A stretch of 62,000 nucleotides of DNA from Nymphaea colorata (lineage: Eukaryota > Streptophyta > Magnoliopsida > Nymphaeales > Nymphaeaceae). Numbering within the stretch: position 1 is the first letter of the stretch; every line of letters begins with the position of its first letter. The DNA lies in assembly GCF_008831285.2 (NCBI RefSeq), contig NC_045148.1:17477002-17539001 (forward strand), given 5' to 3'. The translations under genes and the position numbers were made by a program. The notes beneath the pieces are model-generated. The model saw nothing but the letters and a program-made list of their open reading frames with translations. It was not told where the DNA came from and ran no database searches. Positions 1 through 10,572 of this stretch are shown here, one piece after another.

Positions 1-1
1 T

Positions 2-145
2 CTGTTCATGGTTAATTATCTCGAGGCCCTTCGTCTCCGATTCATTACGGGAGAGTTGGAAGAGTTCATCAACCTTGTCTCTCTGCCTCTGAAACCTTCC
101 ATGCAAGTCAATCAGGAGTACTTTTTCTTCCTCCCCCAAGTATAA
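2..145 (+). CDS. Possible 3'-terminal coding fragment cut by the window start
   Basis: One frame is open from the window edge to a TAA at 143-145, giving 47 residues of balanced protein-like composition (it contains ITGELEEFINLVSLPLKP). It could be the last exon of a gene lying to the left. I recognise no family, no start lies inside the window, and a stretch this short can be open by chance. Treat as a weak candidate. Confidence 0.2.
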   Translation: MFMVNYLEALRLRFITGELEEFINLVSLPLKPSMQVNQEYFFFLPQV

Positions 146-1454
146 GCGTCGATTGATATCAGGCCTTTGTTGCAGACTAATATTATATATTAGAATTAAG
201 TGGAAAACTTTGCTTCATATGGGTTTTCTAAATAATGAAGCTTCAAAAACAATAGGAATTCTTTCTCTTATTAATTACCAGCCCACGACTGGAAATAGAA
301 AATTAAAGTTCTGCTGGTCCAAGAACGTGCACCCTTGAGAAACTATCCAAATCCTTAGCGTTACGTGAGCTACCACCTTTTAAAATCCCATTTGGAGAAC
401 ACCATACGGCTGGGGTGCACGAAGCCAAGTTGAAGTGATGCTGCCCAACAATCCCCATATTTTATAATATTGCTTTGTGTACCCACCACCGGAACCGCAC
501 ATTGGATGCCTCTTTCTAAGTCGAAAATATGGACCGTCGGCCATTGCAGATTATGCTCCCGCACAGTGAGAATCTCTTGAGGTTTCCGTAGAATCTGATG
601 TGATGGGCAGTTAGTTCCTTCTGAACAAGGTAAAAGTAGAAGAGAAGACATGGACAGGAATATGCTTAGAGGCGCATAATGAATGGCAATTGCTTTGTTT
701 CGATATAATTTGCTATTATAATGCCTTTTCCTTTTGGTTTTAAAGATTGATTGGTTGACAAATGTAAGCTCAACTGAACGTTACCAGAACAACACAGTGT
801 TTTGCCAGCAGTTCCAACTTGTTCCAACCGATCCAAGTCTGTCGATGACTTCAAAGAACCAGACTCTTTCATTAGCCTTTCACTTTTCAAGGCATATTCT
901 GACATGAAAAAAATGGACGGACAATGGAAGATGGCCTGTAGATGTGCCTTCAGAAAATCCCGCAGATGACGGATACGTAGATGCCGATCGAACTGGCTTC
1001 GCTGAAAGATATTACGAGCGATTCTACTAAAAGATAAAGAGAAAAACGTTGAATCAATTGTGGGGAGATCATGATGATGATTGAAGAAGCTTCCTCGTTC
1101 TCATCCATTTTTCCTGTTGATGTTGCTTGCCGCTTTCTGCTTTCGATGGGCGGCGATATGCGAGTGTAGTTGTGGGCGGCAGCGGCGGCGACAGCAGCAG
1201 CAGGCCGGGCCGATACATGGGCGGGCTGTGATACCGTCGAGCGTGGACCCGCAGTATCGTTCCCATTAAAACAAAAGCAAACGAGGCCGTCCGCAATGGC
1301 GGCGCTCATCCTTCTTCCCCTGATTCATGGAATTCTATATGCAACAAAGAAAAATAGATGTGCCCCTTTGTAACATTTTCCCAATTCAGAAAATTAAAAC
1401 ACTTTTTTAGTACTCTCTTAAGTTGTTGATTAAAACACGCATACCAAGCACAGT

Positions 1455-1521
1455 TATATCTAGATCGAACTGTCTTTATTAAATGTGTGCTATATCTAGA
1501 TCGAACTGTCTTTATTAAATG
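1455..1521. repeat. Two-copy 31-bp tandem repeat
   Basis: Two identical copies begin with TATATCTAGATCGAACTG, at 1455-1485 and 1491-1521, separated by five bases. A short (TA)n tract follows at about 1556-1575. Confidence 0.85.
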
Positions 1522-2442
1522 ATTATATAACTTTGAAAAGCTAGAATCACCATTCATATATATATATATATATATGTATGTTAGAAGTTGAAGATGTCAC
1601 AACCAGACAACCCCATGCATTGCAACAATGAGGTGAGATTTTTTCAAAAGGTGACTTGGAAAACATATATACTACTTCTGAATAGCTTTTGATTTATGAA
1701 AGATTCTCATGGAATTGGTTCAACATTGTTTATGTCCTTGAGTAATTCGATTACGAAAAGCACACATCTTTTATGGTTTCCGTCAATAAAAAAAAAAAGT
1801 ATTGCTAGCGCATTGTCTCCAAAGTGCCTAACATGCTCATAGGAAGTAAGGAAAACCCAGTCCTAAGATAGAAATCTTGTGTCCTCTCCAGCAACAGGAG
1901 ACAGTACGCTTGCTTCCTTGAGGCTTATGTTAATATGTGCGCGCGCCCATAGGATAAGAGATGCCCGTGGCCGTGTCTCATCCCGCTGCACCAATGTTGA
2001 TATATTTTTAGCAGACCTCTCATTAAGAACTCACCAATAACTTGTTGGAACATGTATTTTGATTGATTTGAACACTTAGCCAATATTCCTTTGTTAATGA
2101 CCTTAAACAAATGCTCAATGAGAGTTCATCAGCAGAACAGATGATCATACTACATCCAATGCTTATGTCAAAGAAGATAATATCACATAAGATAACTTTT
2201 CCAGTCATGTATTTAACTTCCAAATGTCTCACACTATACCAAAAGTGGGTCCTAAGCAACCCACCTACCTACCCACGCATACAAACATGATTTGCGTGGT
2301 ACGGTGCCATCAAATAACTTAGGTATTACACCCTTCATCCTCACATTCAACTTTAAGGAAAACCTAACAAACATTTGAATCCTATCTATCATAATCTATT
2401 CATACTGCCCTGATATTTGTTCATGGACTAATTAAGTTATCC

Positions 2443-2448
<6 letters not shown>

Positions 2449-2505
<57 letters not shown>
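2449..2505. repeat. Compound (TC)n(TA)n microsatellite
   Basis: About 17 TC dinucleotides run directly into about 11 TA dinucleotides. Confidence 0.95.
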
Positions 2506-2625
2506 GTCGGCAGTGTTTATTTAAGGAGAGGGTCAAAATTGGGCAATAAGAAGAGGCTAAGGCACGTGGGGAAGAATGAGTCCCCACCACAGGCACCAAT
2601 CGCAAGTTGATGATTAGTGTTCACA

Positions 2626-2653
2626 ATATATATATATATATATATATATATAG
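2626..2653. repeat. (AT)n microsatellite
   Basis: About 14 uninterrupted AT dinucleotides in the distal RAV upstream region. Confidence 0.95.
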
Positions 2654-3667
2654 TTTATATATAGCTCATACGCCAGAGGACTTTAGGTGCAACAAACTAA
2701 TGCTACAGTCCAATTATACTGTCATATCCAATGACAGAACGCCACGTGTCATCCGTACATATGCAGTGGATGAGACCGGCCGTGCCTATCCACGCCCTTT
2801 TTAATTCTAAAAAACTAAAACAAGTAAATAATTAGGTAAGTAAAGAAGGAAGGGAGAGTTAAAAAAAAACAGAAGAAGAAGAAGAAGTTAAAGAGAACAT
2901 GAAGATTGTGGGGCGTAGCTGACTTTTGAAAATTCTTTATAGCAGAATCTATGTGTGTGGTTAGAGAGTTGTTTGAATGCTTGAACACGGGGTGCTTACA
3001 CCAACATTTCCCTTTCATGCATTGAATTATTGAGATGGACAAGGAGTGAGTCCATCATGTACTAGCTCCGGCTGGGTGCCTCCCACGGCCAAATCCTGGG
3101 AACTTGGCCCTTTCAGCCACTGCCAAGCAAATTGAGCCCAGGTCTTAATCGATTGATTGATTTGGTTTTCAATCTCAGATGTGCTCTAGCTGTTCGATCA
3201 AAACATGTGACCATGTTGGAGTTGAAATTAACCAATCTAATCATGTTTCTTTATGAACCCAACTAAAGATATTTGAGGGTGGAGCATCTCTTGTCTTACA
3301 TAGCAAAAAACCTCTAAACAAACAAACAAGGTCAATTTGGTGTAGCCTGAAATTGCAGAAACGATTGGCCCGGCCGACTTGTTTGAGGGCTAGTTGTGTT
3401 AATGCCCACAAATATCAAATACCAACAACCACTATAATTTTTTAATGTACTAAACATGTTACCAAGATTCGACATAATGCCCAAAAAAACAAAGAAGTAA
3501 GAAAAAACTTAGTGAACAAGAAAATGTCAGGTTAGAGAAGAAGAAACAGAAGAAAGGGAAAAGAAAAGAAAGGGAGCAACCACAGTTGGAATTCAGCAGC
3601 AAAACTCAGGGGGGATGCACCCACGATATCTCAAAGGTCCACTGGTCATGTGAATGCTTTCAACTTG

Positions 3668-3819
3668 CACGTGGCGGCCCCACACACATACAACACTCAC
3701 GTACAAACGCATACAATGGAAGCTACCCTACCTCTCTCCCCTAATCCCTCTTCTTCCATCTCCATTGAAGCTTCCTTCCTACCACCTCCCCAGTTGACCC
3801 CGTCCCCGTGCTTATAAGA
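3668..3819 (+). promoter_or_regulatory. Putative RAV core promoter: G-box/ABRE, W-box and TATA box
   Basis: CACGTGGC, a G-box with an ABRE-type flank, is at 3668-3675. A W-box TTGACC is at 3794-3799. TATAAGA is at 3813-3819, about 140 bp before the ATG, so the 5' leader would be roughly 100 bp and pyrimidine-rich. G-boxes bind bZIP/bHLH factors and W-boxes bind WRKY factors. This would fit ABA-, light- or stress-linked control, which is reported for RAV genes. The motifs are seen directly; the regulation is inferred. Confidence 0.5.
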
Positions 3820-3955
3820 TACTCTCTCCCTGATAAATCTCTTCTCATCTCCTTCACTCCCCTCTTATACAAGCTCCGCTACTCCTTTTTTCTCTGCCCA
3901 TCACCTATTCCGACTCCTTTTTCCGGCCGTTCTCCAACCGTGCGTAATCGGCCAC

Positions 3956-5128
3956 ATGGGTACCAACAATTGCACCGACGCGTCGCCGGACTCGGTCGAG
4001 CCGGTAGGTGTCGTGATCGATGGCGATGAGCCGAACACGGGGACGCTGTTGTTGCCGGAGAGGATTCAGCAAGGGCGTCATGAGGAACTGCAAAGGATGG
4101 GAAGCGGCAGCATCGTCGTCGATCCTGAGCCGGAGGCGTTGGAGGGCGAATCGATGCCCTCGATAAGGAAGCTCCCTTCTTCCCAATACAAGGGCGTGGT
4201 GCCGCAGCCGAACGGCCGGTGGGGGGCGCAGATATACGAGAAGCACCAGCGCGTGTGGCTGGGGACGTTCAACAAGGAGGTCGAGGCTGCAAAGGCATAT
4301 GATATAGCCGCCGTGAAGTTTAGGGGGAAGGATGCCATCACCAACTTCAAGCCCCTCGCCGAAGATGACATAGAGTTCAGGTTCCTCAACTCCCATTCGA
4401 AGGTCGAAATAGTGGACATGCTCAGAAAACACACCTACTATGATGAATTGAATCAGAGCAAGAAGAACAGGCTGCTGCTGCTGTCGAGCGATCACATGGC
4501 GGAGAAATTTATGACGTTTGATGTGTTGTCCGCGCGCAGCATGGCCAGGGAGAGCTTCAGGCTCAGGGAAGAAGACAGTGAGTCATTGTTTGAGAAGGCC
4601 GTCACGCCCAGCGATGTCGGCAAGTTGAACAGGCTAGTGATTCCCAAGCAGCATGCTGAGAAATACTTTCCCTTGGAGGAGGCAAACTCAAACACATGCA
4701 AGGGCGTGCTCTTGAACTTCGAGGACGAAAACGGCAAGGTGTGGCGGTTCCGATACTCCTACTGGAACAGCAGCCAGAGCTATGTCCTCACCAAAGGATG
4801 GAGCCGATTCGTGAAGGAGAAGGGTCTCCGCGCCGGCGACTCGGTGAGCTTTGCTCGGTCCAACGGACAGGACCGGCAGCTTTTTATCCGGTGGAAGGCG
4901 AAGACCGGCATGGGGTCTGATGTTGCGAACATGGTGCAGCCGCAGACCAGAAGAGGGTGCTTCTTGTGGCCGACGGCGACCAGACCCCAGCCGGATCGGG
5001 TGGTCCGCCTCTTTGGGGTTAACCTTCTAAAGACGCCGGCCCTTAGTGTGAAAAGGAATGTCGACGAGCTGGATCTGATGAGCAGCACCGGTGAGTGCTA
5101 CAAGAAGCAGTGCGTCAGGGCCTTGTAA
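3956..5128 (+). CDS. RAV1: RAV/TEMPRANILLO-type AP2-B3 transcription repressor
   Basis: Single-exon gene, 390 residues, a normal length for intronless RAV genes. It has one AP2/ERF domain at about residues 76-132 ([20 protein letters not shown], then WLGTF and AAKAYD) followed by a B3 domain at about 211-315 ([20 protein letters not shown], then GWSRFV and FIRW). RAV proteins use AP2 to bind CAACA and B3 to bind CACCTG. At 351-355 is RLFGV, the B3-repression-domain motif that recruits TOPLESS-type corepressors, so a nuclear repressor is expected. In Arabidopsis the TEM members repress FT and gibberellin synthesis. The ATG at 3956 is the first in frame after the TATA box. There is no sign of damage. 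Which family member (RAV1, RAV2, TEM1) it corresponds to cannot be decided by eye. Confidence 0.95.
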   Translation: MGTNNCTDASPDSVEPVGVVIDGDEPNTGTLLLPERIQQGRHEELQRMGSGSIVVDPEPEALEGESMPSIRKLPSSQYKGVVPQPNGRWGAQIYEKHQRVWLGTFNKEVEAAKAYDIAAVKFRGKDAITNFKPLAEDDIEFRFLNSHSKVEIVDMLRKHTYYDELNQSKKNRLLLLSSDHMAEKFMTFDVLSARSMARESFRLREEDSESLFEKAVTPSDVGKLNRLVIPKQHAEKYFPLEEANSNTCKGVLLNFEDENGKVWRFRYSYWNSSQSYVLTKGWSRFVKEKGLRAGDSVSFARSNGQDRQLFIRWKAKTGMGSDVANMVQPQTRRGCFLWPTATRPQPDRVVRLFGVNLLKTPALSVKRNVDELDLMSSTGECYKKQCVRAL

Positions 5129-5304
5129 TTCTTCCTCTACCTCAAGAGAATTGTATAATGCTCAAATCCTTTCCCTTCCGTAGTTCCTTTAGTCGATAAA
5201 TTGCAGTAGAATTAGGCTTTCTCTCTTCCCCCTACAAGGGTACTCCTTTTCTGTACATAGTGAATTTTTTTTCCCGAGATAACAAAGAACGATGAACATG
5301 TTTT

Positions 5305-5334
5305 CAGTACTATATTATATAGTACTGCAATAAA
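5305..5334 (+). terminator. RAV 3' end: perfect palindrome and AATAAA signal
   Basis: A perfect inverted repeat with 11-bp arms (CAGTACTATAT and its complement) around one central T spans 5305-5327. AATAAA follows at 5329-5334, about 200 bp after the stop codon. It is a good candidate polyadenylation signal for the RAV transcript. Confidence 0.5.
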
Positions 5335-8300
5335 AATGACGATCCTTTTTATATGACAGAAGAAATTAGAACTGAAATGCAGTGATGGTGCTTTCCATTA
5401 AATGATCTTGAACTTGAAGAATATCCTGATCATGCGATAAACGCTGGATTTTATTAGGGCGCTGAAGAGGAACATCTGCAGATTTGTTTTATGGGCATCA
5501 AGGAACGAGTGGTATCATTTCCTTTTCCTCCTGTCCATTACCTCTTTACAGTGATTCACAGGTCATTGAAAACCTAAACGAGGATCCATCTGGTCTATAT
5601 GTTTCCACACACACACAAAAAAAAAAGAAGCTTTTCTTCCTTTTTCTATGCTGTGGGTATTCTTGCCGCCATCCACCTTAGAAAATAACGCTAGTACTAC
5701 GGCACTGTGGAAAATTAGTATAACGTTTAAAATGAGAATGAGGAGTCTACCAGTTAGTCATGCGGATGGATTTGGATACCTCCTGGGGGTTATCCCTTTC
5801 TTACATGAAGAAAAGAGTACCCATCATGCCATGTTTGAGATACAGCATTACATGGCCTGCCGTCCATCATGCCAAGATGGACGGCGCCTGTTCTTTTGCA
5901 GATCTAATGGCGTATGCATGTGCATCCGCCTTGGAGATGGGTGCGCAGATGCCAACATAGCTGCAGGTAGTGCTATGTGATGTCCGCCATTGATAAAGAA
6001 TGAAACCCTAATAAATTAGTCCCAAAGCAGAAAGATGTGCATTTGACCTAATCCTCCCATCTGAAAATTCTCTTTAAGTTACTGTTCAAATCTAAATAAA
6101 CTAATGCCAATTTGCAACTGATACAGCTCATTTAGATGGTGCAGTGAAATAAAATGCCTTATTTTTTTTGTTAACATGGCAATGACAACAACGGAGGACA
6201 TTTTTTGATTCAAATGCTATGGGAAAAACCAGCAGAACATACCATTTTTTGATTAAAAGAAAGAGAGATAAAAAAAAATTTCAGCATGTTAGTGTTTCGA
6301 CAAAATTAAGAAGAAAGTAAACTATTGATTGTTAATTTTATCTTCACCTGGAAATTTTTTTAGTTTCTTTTATATGTTCTAGTTGTTTTGAAATGTCAGC
6401 GTGCTTTATCTTTATAAATCAGATGAAAAGGCGCCATCGGTACTGTATTTGGTGCAAGGGAGGAACCCTGGGAATCACATACATGACCACACCAGAAACA
6501 GTAAAAACAATAAAAAAAAACAAGAAACTGTAGTACAAGAAATGAGGTACCAACTTGGTCTCCTTTCTTTTCTTCTTTTCGGGGTGTGCAGACAAATTGC
6601 CTAAAGCAGAGGTTCCCTCTGGACTTGAGGACAATTAATAACACACAAACCTCACTTCAAATTAAAATTTACTGCGCTGCAATCCTGAACCTTCCTCCAT
6701 GTTTTCTCTCACGGTTTTTTCTTCATATTGGGTTTTTTTTACTCAACATAAACACGTTTGACCAATCTGTTTACATGCTTTCTGAGTATCGGCCTCCTAT
6801 TCCGCTTCTTTTTCCCCCTTCTTAAACAAGACTGGCCTGCCCACTGATTAAAACTACCTGGGTCTTGAGAAGGCATGAATGATAAGGCCTGCAAAAAACC
6901 TGAAATTGCCCATGTGGATGCGTGTGTCTGGGGAACGTGATCCTCCGTTGTTTGTGCAAGTGGGTGTCCAAGTCTTTCTTTCTCTCTCTCTCTCTCTTTT
7001 TTTTCGCCTTTCAGAGTGAAAGAAATGCATTAAATATGCAAAGGTGAAGAGAAGCAAGTGGGAGCGCAAGTTGAAGGATTTGATGATGACTTTGGGATGC
7101 TTCTCCTTTTGGTGACCGTTGCTAGGCTGGATATGCCTCCATATGTGCGTTATCATACGGAAGTTTTTATAATATCGAGGTATTGTAACTTTGATGTAAT
7201 CTGGAACCTTGCACAGTACTGGTCCGAGTCTTTATGTTTTTTTTTCCCTACAGAGACATCTTCAACAGAAAAGGAAAGCAAAATATCTACTTGCTGACAT
7301 AAACTTAAAGCCGTAGATATGGCTTTCAATTAGATTGTCAATAAAATATTGTTTAAAATTCATAAATCGTGCGGTTGGCATGTGAAACTATTGAACCACT
7401 TTAGAGTTTGGTAGTTTTCACGTTCTTCAACGGTTTATTGGTGCTAGGTGATATAAAAATCTGCGATATTTCTGACGAAGATCCTTTGTTGAACAATTAA
7501 AAGGTTGGCAGTTTGAGTTCCTTTTCTCTGTTGGTGATTCTGTAGTTCCTCGAACTTTTCTTTTCTTTTAGTTTTCTCCTGTTTTCTCTTTTCTGAAAAG
7601 CCAGCCTCTTCATTCAAAAGAATAAATTTCGAGGGTCGTGCTCCTTATTTTGTCTAAGTTACGCATCGGATGGTTAAACTGCTCAGAACCAACTTGCTGT
7701 ACGATTGCATTATATGACAGGCTCGATTTGAATGAGTGCATGCACCTGCGGCTCCCTCACATCATTGGCATTATGAGCAATAGTTGAAGACTGTTATTTC
7801 ACTTAATTTCTTTAATGGATTGGGGGAATAGAAATTGATTGATTGGCGTCTATTTCTGCTTTCTATACTGTACTCCTGTCGTCCTGCATGCCTGTCACAC
7901 CTGCTCACACTGTATTAGTTTTGAACTATCTGAAGCGTTTGTGGTCTCTCTAATTGAGGAGCTCTCAGAGAAAAGACAGAATGAGATATTAGAAGGAAAA
8001 AGATAGATTTGTTATTTGGGAAAGGCGAAGAAGAAGGAACAGTTGTTGCATTAACTGCGGAAAGCTACCATCACATAAGAAAGTCAAAAGAAAATTATTC
8101 CTGCCCATTAACTACAGAAAATTAAGCTAAGCTTCTGTAATTATATATAGAAGGAGGAATATTCTGTTTCTTTGCAATGGGATGTCTTTATCAAACGGAT
8201 GATAAGATCCTAAGATGCGAGCTAGTGATCAGACTCGAGGGCCTTTTCATAAGGTCAGCATTTAAACAAGATTCTCTAGAATTCTGTCGAAGAAAACGGG

Positions 8301-9745
8301 GAAAAAATAAAAAAAGAAAACGTCTGCAGTTACTCTTCTCCTGATGAACAATTTATTCATTTATTTCTCAATTATTTGAGACATCGGTTGGTATGTGCAG
8401 ACACTGTGTTAGAATGATATATAACTGAATACATGATTCTTCAGCTGTGAAGTTATTAGCTAGCTAGCCATATATTAAATTTGTTGGGTGCATGCTGGGC
8501 CCTAACATGTTACCTTACCTGACGTTAAATTGTACACCGATGCTGATTAGCTAACTCACATATCTGTCAGACTTGGCTCGTACCGATGGGTCAGATCTAT
8601 TCAATGAACATAGAGATTCGGCTCCCACTAACAGTTTTTGGTAACAAATAGCAAAACAAGAAAGGAGCTAGCTGAATTCAATTGCTTTGTTACTTATTGA
8701 AGTGTCAGGTTGGGGACCTAACCTAACATGCAGGCTCCCATTTTTCCTGCCGGCTACAGAATCCCAAGAACAGATCATATAATCTTATAACTTACCTCAT
8801 CTGCAAAGAACCGTCGCGTTCCACCATTTATTTTTTTAGCATAAATGGCCGTTGCCATGAAGATGAAGGTTTACTTTCTGGGAACCCCACCATCTGCACT
8901 GTGAATGGTTAAATGATCAGACCAACTTCTGGTGGGGATGTGAGAGATGTAAGCAATGTGTGCAATGACGACAGGATATTCCCTACCATAATCACGAGTT
9001 CTTCTCTACCCTAAACTCTAAAGAAGACGCTGCTTTCTCTTCATCATTGGCTTTCTATACTGAGAAAGGTTTGAATCCTGGTTACGTGTAAAACTTGTGG
9101 ATCTCAGTCATGGTCCCCATTTGGGTTAACCATGACAGTACAATACGACAACAGGTATTAACTATTCTGCAGTTTACTGTCAACAACACATTGATTATGA
9201 TCGAAACGAGCACGTTTGAAAAGAGATATAAAAAATGAAACAGCAATTGATAACTTACTACTGTCCATAATGTCAAAGAACAAAGTTTTAATGTAAGCTG
9301 TAGACAAATAATGTTAACAATGAAATAGATACTCAGCTACTGTTTACAGTTAGATATATGTGTGGAACAATATGGAAGAGGTTCAATGCATGGTACTCGT
9401 TTTCATTGTCATGAATAGCCCAGCCGGCCGAAACCATCTGATGTGTTTTGGACGTTTCGGAAATTACATATGCGATATGGTTGCTCGTGCTCTCAAAGCG
9501 ATCCACCTTCTGTAAGCCTTCACAGTTTTCAATTCAAGAGATTCTATTGGACAATGCAACATTCAATGGTCTTTTCTTAATAGCTATTCTCTTATTAGTT
9601 ATTAGTCGTTCCTATGACTTTTTACGTTTGCCCATTTTTCAAATCGACCTTCGCTTTTGGAAGGCAAGTCATTAATGGCGTATTAAATATTCAACACAAC
9701 TTTTTAGATCTTATCTTCCTAATTCGTTTTCAGTCCAAGCCTATA
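5335..9745. other. Intergenic region without a recognisable gene
   Basis: AT-rich, with many short homopolymer and dinucleotide tracts (for example CT repeats near 6981-7000). Open stretches are under about 110 codons, fit no family and mostly lack a plausible start. I see no RNA gene, no terminal repeats and no transposon domain. Confidence 0.6.
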
Positions 9746-9962
9746 GGAGGAAAAATGGTTTGGGTGAGCGAGAGGTGTTAACCCCCACCGCCCAAGCAAG
9801 GCCCGAAGGCCCCTCCATTCTCCCTGCCTCCGGGGTCCTGAGCTGCGTCGGTGTCAGCGATAGCAACGGTGCACCCGTCAACTTGGATGCCGCGCCCTAC
9901 CGCTTTAAGACACAGGAACATAACGCCCACAGGAATCAAACTAGAGACCTGCCTTAATACAG
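9746..9962. repeat. GC-rich interspersed repeat, possibly SINE-like
   Basis: A sharply bounded GC-rich block of about 215 bp in AT-rich DNA. Read on the minus strand it starts with AGGTCTCTAGTTTGATTCC, which resembles a tRNA-type B box (GGTTCRANNCC) with mismatches, and ends in AACCATTTTTCC. This would fit a decayed tRNA-derived SINE. A clear A box and a target duplication were not found, so the class is uncertain. Confidence 0.35.
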
Positions 9963-10234
9963 GCCCCTAGCTTGATTCATGAAATTGATACTTTATGTTA
10001 ACTCTGATTTAACCATGGCTGAATTTCTCGATTTATTTTTCAAGGTTAAAGAAATTGAAGGATTTACTAGGATAACACTAAATGAAAGATTACCTTGAGA
10101 ATATCTTAAGAAGAATATCACAATTGAGAAAAAGACACATATATAGTGGTTTCCTTTGTGGGTATATATAATACTAAGAAACACAAGAAATTATCTCCAC
10201 ACTGTTATGTTTAAGTGAGGGTCCGAGCCGTCAA

Positions 10235-10303
10235 AATAGGGTTCAGGCCAGCCGGCCCGGGCCCAACACCGAATCAGAAGGGCCTGGCCCAATGCCCAGC
10301 CTT
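10235..10303. mobile_element. Fragment of a GGCCC-rich hAT-like miniature element
   Basis: Ends with GGCCCAATGCCCAGCCTTA, close to the right end of the element at 41679-42171 (CCGATGCCCAGGCTTA). The left terminus is missing or unrecognisable. Called by similarity within the window. Confidence 0.45.
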
Positions 10304-10404
10304 ATGCATATGCAGGTTTAAGTAGTACAAACAAACACCTCAATCCCATTTTAGTAACCCTAGCCCTTTCTTTAACTAGCTTTGGTTTGCATAGAAATAG
10401 GGTA

Positions 10405-10408
<4 letters not shown>

Positions 10409-10458
<50 letters not shown>

Positions 10459-10463
10459 AAAAA

Positions 10464-10505
<42 letters not shown>

Positions 10506-10530
10506 GAGAGAGAGAGAGAGAGAGGGAGAA
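10409..10530. repeat. Compound (TA)n(GA)n microsatellite
   Basis: Two blocks of the pattern (TA)n followed by (GA)n, the second longer. It abuts the 3' end of the LINE. Plant L1-type elements can end in simple repeats, so it may be partly the LINE tail. Long open frames here (isoleucine/tyrosine or serine/leucine runs) are artefacts. Confidence 0.9.
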
Positions 10531-10572
10531 AGAGAGAGAGCCGATAAAATAGGAATATATAACAAAATTTGA

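Larger units (their letters stand above)
146..3667. other. Intergenic region upstream of the RAV gene
   Basis: No supportable gene. Open stretches here are short, change strand and match no family. A GC-richer patch at about 1100-1310 encodes alanine/glutamine-rich translations on both strands, which is typical of triplet-rich DNA. The region holds simple repeats (listed separately) and two G-box hexamers (CACGTG at 2563-2568 and 2743-2748) that may belong to the distal RAV promoter. Confidence 0.6.

Noticed and set aside
1081-1309. Small secreted-peptide-like frames on both strands
   Set aside because: The plus-strand frame has no ATG at its start and both depend on a short GC-rich triplet-repeat patch; no family match and no supporting signals.
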